A stretch of 64,000 nt of DNA, from positions 62,001-126,000 of the forward strand of contig NZ_JADDOL010000007.1 of assembly GCF_016906305.1 (NCBI RefSeq). Reading direction: 5' to 3'. The stretch is from Alloalcanivorax marinus (GTDB taxonomy: Bacteria; Pseudomonadota; Gammaproteobacteria; Pseudomonadales; Alcanivoracaceae). Below, piece by piece: positions 19,703 to 28,129 of the stretch. The notes under the pieces are model-generated. The model ran no database searches. It was not told the origin of the DNA and saw only the letters and a list, made by a program, of their open reading frames with translations. The translations under genes and the position numbers were made by a program. Within the stretch, counting starts at the first letter, position 1, and the number at the start of each line of letters is the position of its first letter.

Positions 19703-21085
19703 ATGCAGGCCTTGAAAAGATTGGACGATCTGACCGTAAAAACCAGCTGGAGCCTGGTGCTGGCCGCCTTTGCCGCCATGTTGCTGCTGATCGGCGCGGT
19801 CAGTGGCTATGCCAATCATCACAACCGGGACGCCTTCCGCGCCCTGGACCGGGCGCACCAACAGCGCACCGACACCCTGCGCGACGCCTACGAGACCCTG
19901 CTGCGGGAAACCCGGGCCCTGTCCCCCGGCCAGGCCGAGCAGGCCGCCGACCAGGTGCTGTCCGCGTCGCGCACGGCCCTGGACGGGCGGGTGGCCGACT
20001 TCGAAACCATGGCGGACCGGCTGGATGCGGTGCTGGCCGGCGTGCTGTTGGCCTCCCTGGTGCTGGTGGCGGTGGTGCTGTGGGGCATCACCGTCAATGT
20101 GATCCAGCCCCTGCGGCGGGTGGCGGCGCACTGCGAGCGTTTGGCCGCCGGCGACCTGTCCGAGCCGGTGGAGCGCCGGGGCGGCAACGAAATCGGCCAG
20201 CTCTACAACGGCCTGGGACGGATGCGCGACAACCTGGCGGCCATCGTCGGCCAGGTGCGCGCCAGCAGTGACACCATCCTGGACGGCGCCCGCCACATCG
20301 CCGCCGGTAACGGTGGCCTGTCGGCCCGCTTCGAGCAGCTGGCCGCCGCCCTGGAGCAGACCTCGGCCAGCATGGAAGAACTCACCGCCACCGTGGCCAA
20401 CAACGACGAGCACGCGCGCCGCGCCGACGAACTGTCCCAGGGCGCCAGCCGGGTGGCCCACCGGGGCGGCGAGGCGGTGCGCGAGGTGGTCACCACCATG
20501 GACGAGATCCGCCAGGGCGCGGAGCGCATCCGGGGCATCACCGACCGCATCGAAGGCATTGCCTTCCAGACCGACCTGCTGGCCATCAACGCGGCGGTGG
20601 AAGCCGCCCGCGCCGGCCAGCACGGCCGGGGCTTCGCGGTGGTCGCCGGCGAGGTGCGCGCGCTGTCGCAGAACACCGCCGCCCTGGCCAAGGAAATCAC
20701 CGAGCTGGTGGGGGATACGGTGCGCCACATTGAGCGCGGCGGGGAGCGGGTCGACCAGGCGGGGGCCACCATGAGCGAAATGCTCGAGGCGGTGGATCAG
20801 GTCACCGGCATCATGGCGGCGATCCGGGTGGCGTCCGGCGAGCAGACCCAGGGCATCGGTCAGGCCAGTCAGGCGGTGCTGGAGATGGATCGGGTCACCC
20901 AGGCCAATGTGGGGCTGGTGGCCGACGCCGCCGGCGCCGCCGCCCGCCTGGAGGGCCAGGCGGACACCCTGCGCCGGGAGATGGCGGTGTTCGTGCTGCC
21001 TCAGGCGCCGTCGGCGGCCAGCGCGCGCAGACAGGCCTCGGTGTCGTCCCAGCCCAGGCAGGCGTCGGTGATCGAGACGCCGTAG
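19703..21085 (+). CDS. methyl-accepting chemotaxis protein
   Basis: 460 residues. Two membrane segments (about residues 15-37 and 111-134) flank a short, mostly helical periplasmic part of about 75 residues. A HAMP domain follows (about 135-190), then the cytoplasmic coiled coil with the hairpin tip [21 protein letters not shown]. The usual FQTN is FQTD here. AAGGGGGAG precedes the ATG; a GTG 30 bases upstream is in frame but lacks such a site. The last 85 bases overlap the 3' end of the convergent aroG gene. Confidence 0.93.
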   Translation: MQALKRLDDLTVKTSWSLVLAAFAAMLLLIGAVSGYANHHNRDAFRALDRAHQQRTDTLRDAYETLLRETRALSPGQAEQAADQVLSASRTALDGRVADFETMADRLDAVLAGVLLASLVLVAVVLWGITVNVIQPLRRVAAHCERLAAGDLSEPVERRGGNEIGQLYNGLGRMRDNLAAIVGQVRASSDTILDGARHIAAGNGGLSARFEQLAAALEQTSASMEELTATVANNDEHARRADELSQGASRVAHRGGEAVREVVTTMDEIRQGAERIRGITDRIEGIAFQTDLLAINAAVEAARAGQHGRGFAVVAGEVRALSQNTAALAKEITELVGDTVRHIERGGERVDQAGATMSEMLEAVDQVTGIMAAIRVASGEQTQGIGQASQAVLEMDRVTQANVGLVADAAGAAARLEGQADTLRREMAVFVLPQAPSAASARRQASVSSQPRQASVIETP

Positions 21086-22062
21086 GCCAGTTCCCCGGTC
21101 AGCGGCTGGTTGCCACCGCGCAGGTGGCTCTCCAGCATCACCCCGGCCACGGTGCGGTCGCCGCCCCGCCGTTGGGCGAGAATGTCCTCCAGCACCCGGG
21201 GCTGCCGGGCCGGATCCTTGCCGCTGTTGGCGTGGCTGCAGTCCACCATCAGGCGCGGATTGAGCCCGGCGGCTTCCAGCGCCCGGCGGGCGGCGGCCAC
21301 GCTGTCCGCGTCGTAGTTGGGGCCGCGCCGGCCGCCGCGCAGTACCAGATGGGTGTCCGGATTGCCGGCGGTCTGGATCAGCGCCGGGTGGCCGTGATCG
21401 TCGATGCCCAGATGGGCGTGGGGGTGGGCGGCGGCGCCCATGGCGTCCCGGGCCGCGCCCAGTTCGCCGTCGGTGCCGTTCTTGAAGCCCACCGGCAGAT
21501 CCAGGCCGCTGACCATTTCCCGGTGAATCTGGGATTCCGTGGTGCGCGCGCCGATCGCCGCCCAGCTCAGGGTGTCCGCCAGGTAGTCCGCCGCCAGCGG
21601 GCTGAGCAGTTCGCTGGCCAGGGGCAGACCCAGCTCCGCCAGGTCCAGCAGCAGCCGGCGTGAGCGGCGCAGGCCTTCGGCCAGGTCGCCGCGGCCGTCC
21701 AGATGCGGGTCATAGAGCAGCCCCTTCCAGCCCACCGTGGTACGCGGTTTCTCCACGTAGGCGCGCATCACCAGCAGCAGCCGGTCCTCGGTGGCCACGG
21801 CCAGGTCACGCAGCCGGCGGCCGTACTCCAGGGCCGCGTCCGCGTCGTGCAGCGAGCAGGGCCCGGCGACCACCAGCAGGCGCGGGTCGTCGCCGCGCAG
21901 GATGGCGCGCACCTGGTCGCGCTGTTGTTGGATACGCGCGGCGGTGGCTCCGGACAGCGGCAGCGCCTCGCGCAGCGCGGCCGGGGAGGGCAGCGGCTGG
22001 GCGCGGCGGGGCGACGACGGCAGGTCCGAGGCGTCGCGGACGGCGGCAAGACTGGCGTTCAT
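21001..22062 (-). CDS. aroG: 3-deoxy-7-phosphoheptulonate (DAHP) synthase, class I
   Basis: 353 residues. It condenses phosphoenolpyruvate and erythrose 4-phosphate, the first step to Phe, Tyr and Trp. Key motifs: [69 protein letters not shown] and [10 protein letters not shown]. Which aromatic amino acid inhibits it cannot be told. AAGGAACAAGG lies before the ATG at 22062. A terminator hairpin and an aromatic leader peptide sit just upstream, implying control by attenuation. Symbol is generic (aroF/G/H not distinguished). Confidence 0.95.
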   Translation of the reverse strand: MNASLAAVRDASDLPSSPRRAQPLPSPAALREALPLSGATAARIQQQRDQVRAILRGDDPRLLVVAGPCSLHDADAALEYGRRLRDLAVATEDRLLLVMRAYVEKPRTTVGWKGLLYDPHLDGRGDLAEGLRRSRRLLLDLAELGLPLASELLSPLAADYLADTLSWAAIGARTTESQIHREMVSGLDLPVGFKNGTDGELGAARDAMGAAAHPHAHLGIDDHGHPALIQTAGNPDTHLVLRGGRRGPNYDADSVAAARRALEAAGLNPRLMVDCSHANSGKDPARQPRVLEDILAQRRGGDRTVAGVMLESHLRGGNQPLTGELAYGVSITDACLGWDDTEACLRALAADGA

Positions 22063-22082
22063 ATCCTTGTTCCTTTTTCCAT

Positions 22083-22115
22083 AAAAAAACCCCCGGTGGG
22101 CAGCCAACCGGGGGT
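22083..22115 (-). terminator. aroG leader terminator (attenuator)
   Basis: On the minus strand, a perfect nine-base-pair stem (ACCCCCGGT with its complement, nine-base loop) is followed by seven T, only 21 bases before the aroG ATG. A terminator inside a leader, after an aromatic-rich short reading frame, is the hallmark of transcription attenuation. Confidence 0.88.
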
Positions 22116-22123
22116 TTTTCGGA

Positions 22124-22204
22124 CTTCTTCGGCGGCGGCCCGGGTCGGGCGCGCCTGCCGGGTACGGTCAGGCGCGCGAGCGGCTAAACCAATACCCGAA
22201 GAAG
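22124..22204 (-). promoter_or_regulatory. alternative pairings in the aroG leader RNA
   Basis: Two mutually affecting structures can be seen on the minus strand. The Phe-codon segment CTTCTTCGG (22196-22204) is exactly complementary to CCGAAGAAG (22124-22132), which lies just before the terminator. A separate nine-base-pair hairpin GCGCGCCTG/CAGGCGCGC (22149-22157 with 22169-22177) spans the leader stop codon. Ribosome position on the control codons would decide which forms. Confidence 0.6.
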
Positions 22205-22284
22205 AAGACAACGGCGCACGCCAACGCGCCCCGGGCCGAAGGCCGGGTGCCGGGAAGCAGGCGCTGTGACGTGATACCGTGCAT
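22168..22284 (-). CDS. aroG leader peptide (attenuation)
   Basis: 38 residues starting MHGITSQRLL. Residues 27-33 read Phe-Phe-Phe-Gly-Tyr-Trp-Phe, six aromatic residues in seven codons, covering all three products of the pathway. AGGAG stands seven bases before the ATG. The stop lies 53 bases before the terminator hairpin (22083-22115), which in turn precedes aroG. When charged aromatic tRNAs are scarce the ribosome would stall on these codons and favour read-through. The residue pattern, position and terminator support each other. The peptide itself need have no function. Confidence 0.8.
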   Translation of the reverse strand: MHGITSQRLLPGTRPSARGALACAVVFFFGYWFSRSRA

Positions 22285-22329
22285 TGAATTCTCCTGATAA
22301 TGGGCCGAGCTTACTAAGGAAACACCGCC

Positions 22330-22710
22330 GTGTACACCCTGATCAAACACCTGCACGTGACTCTGGCGGCCGCCAGCATCACCTTGTTCACGATCCGCGC
22401 CTGGTGGTCGGTGCGCGATGCGCCGGTTTTGCGCCGGCCCTGGGTGCGGGTGCTGCCCCATGTGATCGACACCGGGCTGCTGGCCTGTGGCGTGACGCTG
22501 ATGGTGATGCTGCGCGTCTGGCCCCAGCAGACCCCCTGGCTGGCGGCCAAGCTGGTGGCGCTGCTTGTCTATATCGGCCTGGGCACGGTGGCCATCAAAC
22601 GCGGCCGTTCCGCCACCACCCGCGCGGCCTTCGCGCTGCTGGCGATGGCGGTATTCGCCTACATGGTAGGGGTGGCGGTGCGCCACCACCCGGCCTCCTG
22701 GCTCGGCTAG
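22330..22710 (+). CDS. SirB2-family membrane protein
   Basis: 126 residues with four hydrophobic segments. YTLIKHLHVTLAAASITLFTIRAWW, LPHVIDTGLLACGVTLMVML and WLAAKLVALLVYIGLGTVAIKRG match the SirB2/DUF family of small inner-membrane proteins of unknown role. It is divergent from the aroG leader, so the two share an intergenic region of 45 bases. Confidence 0.85.
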   Translation: MYTLIKHLHVTLAAASITLFTIRAWWSVRDAPVLRRPWVRVLPHVIDTGLLACGVTLMVMLRVWPQQTPWLAAKLVALLVYIGLGTVAIKRGRSATTRAAFALLAMAVFAYMVGVAVRHHPASWLG

Positions 22711-22726
22711 CCCCACCCCGGTGGGA

Positions 22727-22850
22727 GCCGCTGGGCGGCACCGCGCTTCAACCGCGATAACCCCAACCCCCGTAGGAGCGGCTTTAGCCGCGATAGCCCG
22801 GCAGGGCGGCCCCCGCCAGGCCTTGATCGGGACGAAAGCCGCTCCAACAG
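22727..22850. repeat. REP cluster
   Basis: Between sirB2 and the end of cydC lie at least two REP units: a forward copy at 22772-22794 (GTAGGAGCGGCTTTAGCCGC, then GAT) and a reverse, slightly diverged copy at 22826-22848. A more decayed copy lies around 22731-22760. No gene is present. Confidence 0.75.
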
Positions 22851-22855
22851 AGATG

Positions 22856-24529
22856 TCAGGGCGCGGGCGTCAGCGTCAACGTCTCCGGCAGGCGCTCCGC
22901 CTGGCGCGGGTCGTGGGTGACCATGACCAGCACCCGCTCCGCCAGTTCACGTTGCAGGGTCTCGAACAGGGCGTCGGCGGTGGCCGGCTCCAGGCCGGTG
23001 AACGGCTCGTCGAGCAGCACCACCGGGCTGTCGCGCAGCAGCACCCGGGCCAGGGCCAGGCGCCGGCCCTGGCCGCCGGACAGATGCAGGCCGGCGGGCC
23101 CGATCCACAGGTCCAGGCCGCCGCGCCGGCGCACCGTGTCGGCCAGCCGCGCCTGTTCCAGGGCCAGCCAGAGCCGGTCGTCGTCCGCGTCCGGGCGGGC
23201 CAGGCGCAGATTGTCGCGCAGGCTGCCGGTGAACAGCTGCTGCTGTTGCAGCATCAGGGCAAAGCTCCGCCGCCAGGCGTCCGCGTCCGCCTGCCCCTGG
23301 GCCACGCCGCCGAAGCGGATCTCGCCGGTGTCGGCCCTTTGCAGCCCCATCAGGCAATGCAACAGGGTGGACTTGCCGGCGCCGCTGGGGCCCACCACCG
23401 CCAGGGGCGAACCGGCCTCCACGTGAAAGCTCAGCCGGGCAAACAGCGGCGCCTGCCCGGGCCAGGCGAAGCTCAGATCGCGCACCGTCAGGCGGCCGTC
23501 GGCCACCGGTTCGGCGTGGCCATCGGCGGCGGCGCGGGGCAGCGGCGTACTCATCAGCGCGTCCAGCCGGGTCACCGCCGTGCGGGTGTCCGGCCAGCCC
23601 TGCCAGGCGGCGGCCAGGGGCAGGGTGACCTCGGCGGCGGCCAGCACCATCAGCATCAGGCCCAGGGCCAGCGGCGCGCTCACCGTGCCGTCGCCCACCG
23701 CGCCGATCAACAGCAGCAGCACGCCCACCGACAGGGCCTGCATCAGGCTCTGGATCAGGCTCTGGGTGAGCGCCTGTCGCCAGGCCAGCCGGTGCTCCAG
23801 CCCGGCCAGCGCCGCCAGTCGCGGGCGCCAGCCGGCCAGCAGGGTCGGCCGCAGACCATAGGCGAGCACGTCCGGCAGGCCGTTGAGCGCCTGCACCAGA
23901 TCGCCGCGCAGCCGCTCCCGCCAGGCCGCCCGCTGCGCCAGCGGTTCGGCGGAGGCGTTGGCCAGACCGCGCAGCAAGACGGCCATCACCAGGAAGCCGG
24001 CCAGCAGCAGCGCCGCCGCCCCGGCGCCGGCCACCGCCAGCGCGGCCAGCAGCAGGGCCAGGGCGGTGACCGCCGCCACCAGGGTGGGCTGGGCCTGGCC
24101 CAGCCAGGCGTTCTCCAGCCGTTCCACGTCGCCCAGCAGGCGTTCCAGCAGATGGCCGCCGCTCAGCGACGACAGCGGCCCCGGCACGCGCGGCAGGATC
24201 GCCGCGAACAGCCGGGTGCGCAGGCGCTGCATCACGTGGAAGGTGGCGTCATGGCTGACCAGCCGCTCGAAATAGCGGGACACGGTGCGGCCCACCGCCA
24301 GGGCGCGGATGCCGGCGCTGGGCGCCAGCAGGTTGAAGGCCACCGCCGGCCCGCCGGCGGCCAGGCCGGCCAGGGCGGCGGCGCTGATGAACCAGCCGGA
24401 CAGGCCGAGCAGGGCCATGGCCGCCAGCGCGGTGACCGTGGCCAGCAGCACCGCCCGGGTCAGCCGCCGGCCCTGGCCCCGGAATTGCCGGCGCAGCCAG
24501 GCGCCGGTGGTCGCTTGGCAATCAGTCAT
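22856..24529 (-). CDS. cydC: cysteine/glutathione ABC exporter subunit CydC
   Basis: 557 residues: six membrane segments, then an ATPase domain. Walker A GPSGAGKSTLL, signature LSGGQGRRLALAR and Walker B VVLLDEPFTGLEP are intact. The N-terminus LLGLSGWFISAAALAGLA is typical of CydC. With CydD it exports thiols to the periplasm, needed to assemble cytochrome bd. It overlaps the cydD stop by eight bases. The gene is read away from cydABX. Confidence 0.93.
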   Translation of the reverse strand: MTDCQATTGAWLRRQFRGQGRRLTRAVLLATVTALAAMALLGLSGWFISAAALAGLAAGGPAVAFNLLAPSAGIRALAVGRTVSRYFERLVSHDATFHVMQRLRTRLFAAILPRVPGPLSSLSGGHLLERLLGDVERLENAWLGQAQPTLVAAVTALALLLAALAVAGAGAAALLLAGFLVMAVLLRGLANASAEPLAQRAAWRERLRGDLVQALNGLPDVLAYGLRPTLLAGWRPRLAALAGLEHRLAWRQALTQSLIQSLMQALSVGVLLLLIGAVGDGTVSAPLALGLMLMVLAAAEVTLPLAAAWQGWPDTRTAVTRLDALMSTPLPRAAADGHAEPVADGRLTVRDLSFAWPGQAPLFARLSFHVEAGSPLAVVGPSGAGKSTLLHCLMGLQRADTGEIRFGGVAQGQADADAWRRSFALMLQQQQLFTGSLRDNLRLARPDADDDRLWLALEQARLADTVRRRGGLDLWIGPAGLHLSGGQGRRLALARVLLRDSPVVLLDEPFTGLEPATADALFETLQRELAERVLVMVTHDPRQAERLPETLTLTPAP

Positions 24530-26252
24530 GGGCGGGCGCCTCCCAGTGGCGCGGCGTCGTCTCTTCCTTTTCCCCCGGGGCCGGCGCGGCGCTCAGCCAC
24601 AGGCTGTGGTCCGCCAGCGGTGCCAGGGCCGGGGAATGGGTGGCGATCACCAGGGTGCGGGTACCCTTGCGCGCCGCCAGGGCGTCCACCAGCCGGGCCT
24701 CCGAGGCCGGATCCAGTTCCGCCGTGGGTTCGTCCAGCAGCAGCAGCGGCGCCGGGCTGAGCAGGGCCCGCGCCAGGGCCAGCCGCCGGCCCTGGCCGCC
24801 GGACAGGCCGCCGCCATTCTCGTCCAGCGGCGTGGCCAGACCGGCGGGCAGGGCGGTGAGGCCGCATTCCGCCAATACCGCCTCCAGGTCGGCGTCGTCC
24901 GCCTCCGGCGCCACCAGCCGCAGGTTCTCCGCCACCGTGCCGTGCACGAACCAGGGGTGCTGGCCGGCCCAGGCCAGCCGCCCCGTGTGCTCGGTGAGCA
25001 GCGGCGCCGGGCGGCCGTCATGGAGCACGGCGCCCTGTTGCGGCGCCAGCAGGCCGGCGATCAGCCGCAGCAGGGTGCTTTTGCCGGTGCCGCTGTCGCC
25101 GCGCAGCAGCAGGCAGCCGCCGGCGGGCAGGGTGGCGGACAGTTGCTCGAACAGCGCCGGCTGGTCATCGGCAAAGCGGAAGCTCAGTGCGTCCAGGGTC
25201 AGCGCCGGTGGCGGGCCGGCATCGGTGGCCATCGCCGCCGTTGCCGCCGTTGCCACCGGCCCGTCGCCGGTCTGGCCGCCGGCCGCCAGCAGCGGCGCCA
25301 GCACCTCGGCGGCGGCGCGGGCGGCGGCGCGGTCGTGGTAGCCGGCGGCCAGCTGTCGCAGGGGCTGATAGAACTCCGGCGCCAGCAACAGCAGCCACAG
25401 GCCGGTACCGAAGGTCAGCGCCGGGCCCGGGCCGAAGGCGACCAGCTTGAGCAGATGCAGGCCCACATACAGAGCCACCAGCGCCACCGACAGGGCGGCG
25501 AACAGTTCCAGCACCGCCGAGGTGAGAAAGGCGATGCGCAGCACCTTCATGGTGTGCCGGCGGTATTCGCCGTTGACGGTGTCCACCGCGCGCCGCTCGG
25601 CCTCCTCGCGGGCGAAGGCGCGCAGCGTGAGCACGCCGCGCAGCCGATCAAGAAAGTAGCCGCCGAGAAAACGCAGGCTGTCCAGCTGCCGGTCGGCGGC
25701 GCGCTGGGCGCCGGTGCCCACCAGCATCATGAACACCGGGATCAGCGGGGCGGTGCACAGGAAGATCAGGCCCACGATCCAGTCCACGCTGAAGGCGGCC
25801 ACCAGGAACAGCACCGTGGCCAGGCTCGCCACCCGCCGCTGCACGGCGAAGCCGGCGTGGTAGCGACCCACCGCCTGGGCCTGCTCCAGCAGGGCGGTGC
25901 TGGCCTCGCCGGGGGGCAGGGCGGCGCCGGCGCCGCGCAGCAGGGCGTCGGCCACCCGTTCGCGCACCGTCCGGGTGATGTCGGCGGCCACACCGGCGCT
26001 GTAGCGGGCCCGGGCGGCACCGGCCACGGCGCGCAGCGCCAGCGCCAGCAGCAACAGGGTCGCGGGCGTCCACAGGCCGCCCCGGCCGGCCAGCAGGTTG
26101 GCGGCCAGCCAGGCCAGCAGGGCGGCCTGCACGATCGCCAGGGGCGCGTCCGCCAGCGCGGTCAGCAGCAGCCGCCGGAGCATGCGCGGCGCGTGGCGGC
26201 GCTGGTCCGCGAGCCAGGTGGCCGGATCGATTTGATGTGGATCAATGGACAT
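24522..26252 (-). CDS. cydD: cysteine/glutathione ABC exporter subunit CydD
   Basis: 576 residues from the chosen ATG at 26252 (MSIDPHQIDPATWLADQRR). Membrane domain followed by an ATPase with Walker A GDSGTGKSTLL, signature LSGGQGRRLALARALL and Walker B LLLLDEPTAELDP. EFYQPLRQLAAGYHDRAAA before the ATPase is a CydD trait. The ribosome site before 26252 is weak; an in-frame ATG 99 bases upstream would add unconserved sequence. An ANR/FNR-type box overlaps codons 3-7. Confidence 0.92.
   Translation of the reverse strand: MSIDPHQIDPATWLADQRRHAPRMLRRLLLTALADAPLAIVQAALLAWLAANLLAGRGGLWTPATLLLLALALRAVAGAARARYSAGVAADITRTVRERVADALLRGAGAALPPGEASTALLEQAQAVGRYHAGFAVQRRVASLATVLFLVAAFSVDWIVGLIFLCTAPLIPVFMMLVGTGAQRAADRQLDSLRFLGGYFLDRLRGVLTLRAFAREEAERRAVDTVNGEYRRHTMKVLRIAFLTSAVLELFAALSVALVALYVGLHLLKLVAFGPGPALTFGTGLWLLLLAPEFYQPLRQLAAGYHDRAAARAAAEVLAPLLAAGGQTGDGPVATAATAAMATDAGPPPALTLDALSFRFADDQPALFEQLSATLPAGGCLLLRGDSGTGKSTLLRLIAGLLAPQQGAVLHDGRPAPLLTEHTGRLAWAGQHPWFVHGTVAENLRLVAPEADDADLEAVLAECGLTALPAGLATPLDENGGGLSGGQGRRLALARALLSPAPLLLLDEPTAELDPASEARLVDALAARKGTRTLVIATHSPALAPLADHSLWLSAAPAPGEKEETTPRHWEAPAHD
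26232..26245. promoter_or_regulatory. ANR/FNR box at the cyd divergence
   Basis: TTGATGTGGATCAA is an exact match to the FNR/ANR consensus TTGAT-N4-ATCAA. It lies inside the first codons of cydD. Its centre is about 82 bases before the start point predicted from a TGCTATTCT element on the cydABX side, one of the helical-phase distances used by FNR-type activators. Confidence 0.65.
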
Positions 26253-26305
26253 GACGTTTGTCGTTTCCACCGTGGTCAAGGTGACGTGAAGAGGCCCGGT
26301 TGCGG

Positions 26306-26314
26306 TGCTATTCT
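26306..26314 (+). promoter_or_regulatory. candidate cydABX promoter (extended -10)
   Basis: TGCTATTCT is an extended -10 element between cydD and cydA. No good -35 is seen, which would suit an activator-dependent promoter. The transcript would have a leader of about 210 bases. Confidence 0.42.
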
Positions 26315-26533
26315 GACCATGGTGCCAGAGGCACGGATCGGAGGCGGTCAATGGTAGACGTGATCCGGCGGGCTTTCACCCGTGTGACCCTGATCTCGCT
26401 CAAGGCATCGGCATTTCGGCGCGTATACCATCACGCGCGCACCACCTCGAACTGGAAGGCCACGGAGGTCCTTTCGCGAATAGGCGGGCGGTCGTCTGGC
26501 CGGTCGCCGGTTTGTAGTCAGGGGAGAACACCA

Positions 26534-28117
26534 ATGATCGACGCCACACTGGTCGAATTGTCGCGGCTTCAGTTCGCGATGACGGCCATGTACCACTTCC
26601 TCTTCGTTCCTTTGACACTGGGTCTGTCCTTCATGATCGCCATCATGGAGAGCGTCTACGTGATGACCGGGCGCACCATCTGGCGGGACATGACCAAGTT
26701 CTGGGGGCTGCTGTTCGGCATCAACTTTGCCATGGGCGTGGCCACCGGCATCGTCATGGAATTCCAGTTCGGCACCAACTGGGCGTTCTACAGCCACTAC
26801 GTGGGCGACATCTTCGGCGCGCCCCTGGCCATCGAGGGCCTGATGGCGTTCTTCCTGGAAGCCACCCTGGTGGGGCTGTTCTTCTTCGGTTGGGACAAAC
26901 TCGGCAAGGTGCAGCACCTGGCGGTGACCTGGCTGGTGGCGCTGGGCTCCAACCTGTCGGCGCTGTGGATTCTGGTGGCCAACGGCTGGATGCAGAACCC
27001 GGTGGGTTCGGTGTTCAACCCGGACACCATGCGCATGGAAGTGGTGGATTTCGCGGCGGTGATCTTCAACCCGGTGGCCCAGGCCAAGTTCGTGCACACG
27101 GTGGCCGCCGGTTACGTCACCGGCGCCGTGTTCGTGCTGTCGATCAGTGCCTGGTACCTGCTGCGCGGGCGCCACAAGGCCCTGGCCAAACGCTCCTTCA
27201 CGGTGGCCGCGTCCTTCGGCCTGGCGGCGGCCCTGTCGGTGGTGGTGCTGGGTGACGAGTCCGGTTACACCATCACCGACAACCAGAAAATGAAGCTGGC
27301 GATGATCGAGGGCATGTGGCACACCGAGGAGGCGCCGGCGCCGTTCGCCCTGTTCGGCATCCCCGACCGCGAGGCCCAGGAGACCCACTACGAGCTGAAG
27401 ATCCCCTGGGTCATGGGGCTGATCGCCACCCGCAGCATCGACCAGGAAATCCCCGGCATTCTCGAGCTGATGGCGCTTTCGGAGCTGCACATCCGCGACG
27501 GCCTCCTGGCCTACGACGCCCTGGAAACGCTCAAGGTGGACGAGGCCAACGCCGAGGCCCGCCAGACCTTCCTGGAAAACCAGGAGTACCTGGGCTACGC
27601 GCTGATGCTCAAGAAATACGTGGCGGACCCCCGCGAGGCCACCGACCAGCAGATCGCCCAGGCGACCCGCGACGCGATGCCCAATGTGTTCGCCCTGTTC
27701 TGGTCGTTCCGTTTCATGGTGGTGATCGGCTTCTACATGATCGCCCTGTTCGGTCTGGCCTTCTATCTGGTGTCCCTGCGCCGGCAGGTGCCGCGCTGGT
27801 TCCTGCGCGTGGCGTTCCTGACCCTGCCGCTGCCCTGGGTGGCCGCGGAGCTGGGCTGGCTGGTGGCGGAGTACGGCCGTCAGCCCTGGGTCATCGAAGG
27901 GGTGCTGCCCACCTTCCTGGGGGTCAGTTCCATCGGCGTCACCGACATCCTGATCACCCTGGCCGGGTTCCTGGTGATCTACACCACCCTGGCGATCATC
28001 GAGGTCAAGCTGATGCTCAAGTACATCCGCAAGGGGCCCGAGGAAGAGGAGAGCGCGGACGATCCCGCCCGGCTCGACGAGCGCTTTTCGCCGGCCTTCG
28101 CCCGGCCGCAGGAATAA
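26534..28117 (+). CDS. cydA: cytochrome bd ubiquinol oxidase subunit I
   Basis: 527 residues. This inner-membrane quinol oxidase subunit carries all three haems. The axial His lies in AMYHFLFVPLTLG near residue 19, the second in FVHTVAAGYVTGAVF near 187, and the Met in FWSFRFMVVIGF. The glutamates of AIEGLMAFFLEATLVGLFFFGW line the proton path. The Q-loop is long, as in E. coli CydA (522 residues). GGGGAGA precedes the ATG at 26534. The frame stays open upstream to an ATG at 26351 that also has a GGAGG site, but those 61 codons are unlike CydA. Confidence 0.96.
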   Translation: MIDATLVELSRLQFAMTAMYHFLFVPLTLGLSFMIAIMESVYVMTGRTIWRDMTKFWGLLFGINFAMGVATGIVMEFQFGTNWAFYSHYVGDIFGAPLAIEGLMAFFLEATLVGLFFFGWDKLGKVQHLAVTWLVALGSNLSALWILVANGWMQNPVGSVFNPDTMRMEVVDFAAVIFNPVAQAKFVHTVAAGYVTGAVFVLSISAWYLLRGRHKALAKRSFTVAASFGLAAALSVVVLGDESGYTITDNQKMKLAMIEGMWHTEEAPAPFALFGIPDREAQETHYELKIPWVMGLIATRSIDQEIPGILELMALSELHIRDGLLAYDALETLKVDEANAEARQTFLENQEYLGYALMLKKYVADPREATDQQIAQATRDAMPNVFALFWSFRFMVVIGFYMIALFGLAFYLVSLRRQVPRWFLRVAFLTLPLPWVAAELGWLVAEYGRQPWVIEGVLPTFLGVSSIGVTDILITLAGFLVIYTTLAIIEVKLMLKYIRKGPEEEESADDPARLDERFSPAFARPQE

Positions 28118-28129
28118 GGAGACGACGCC

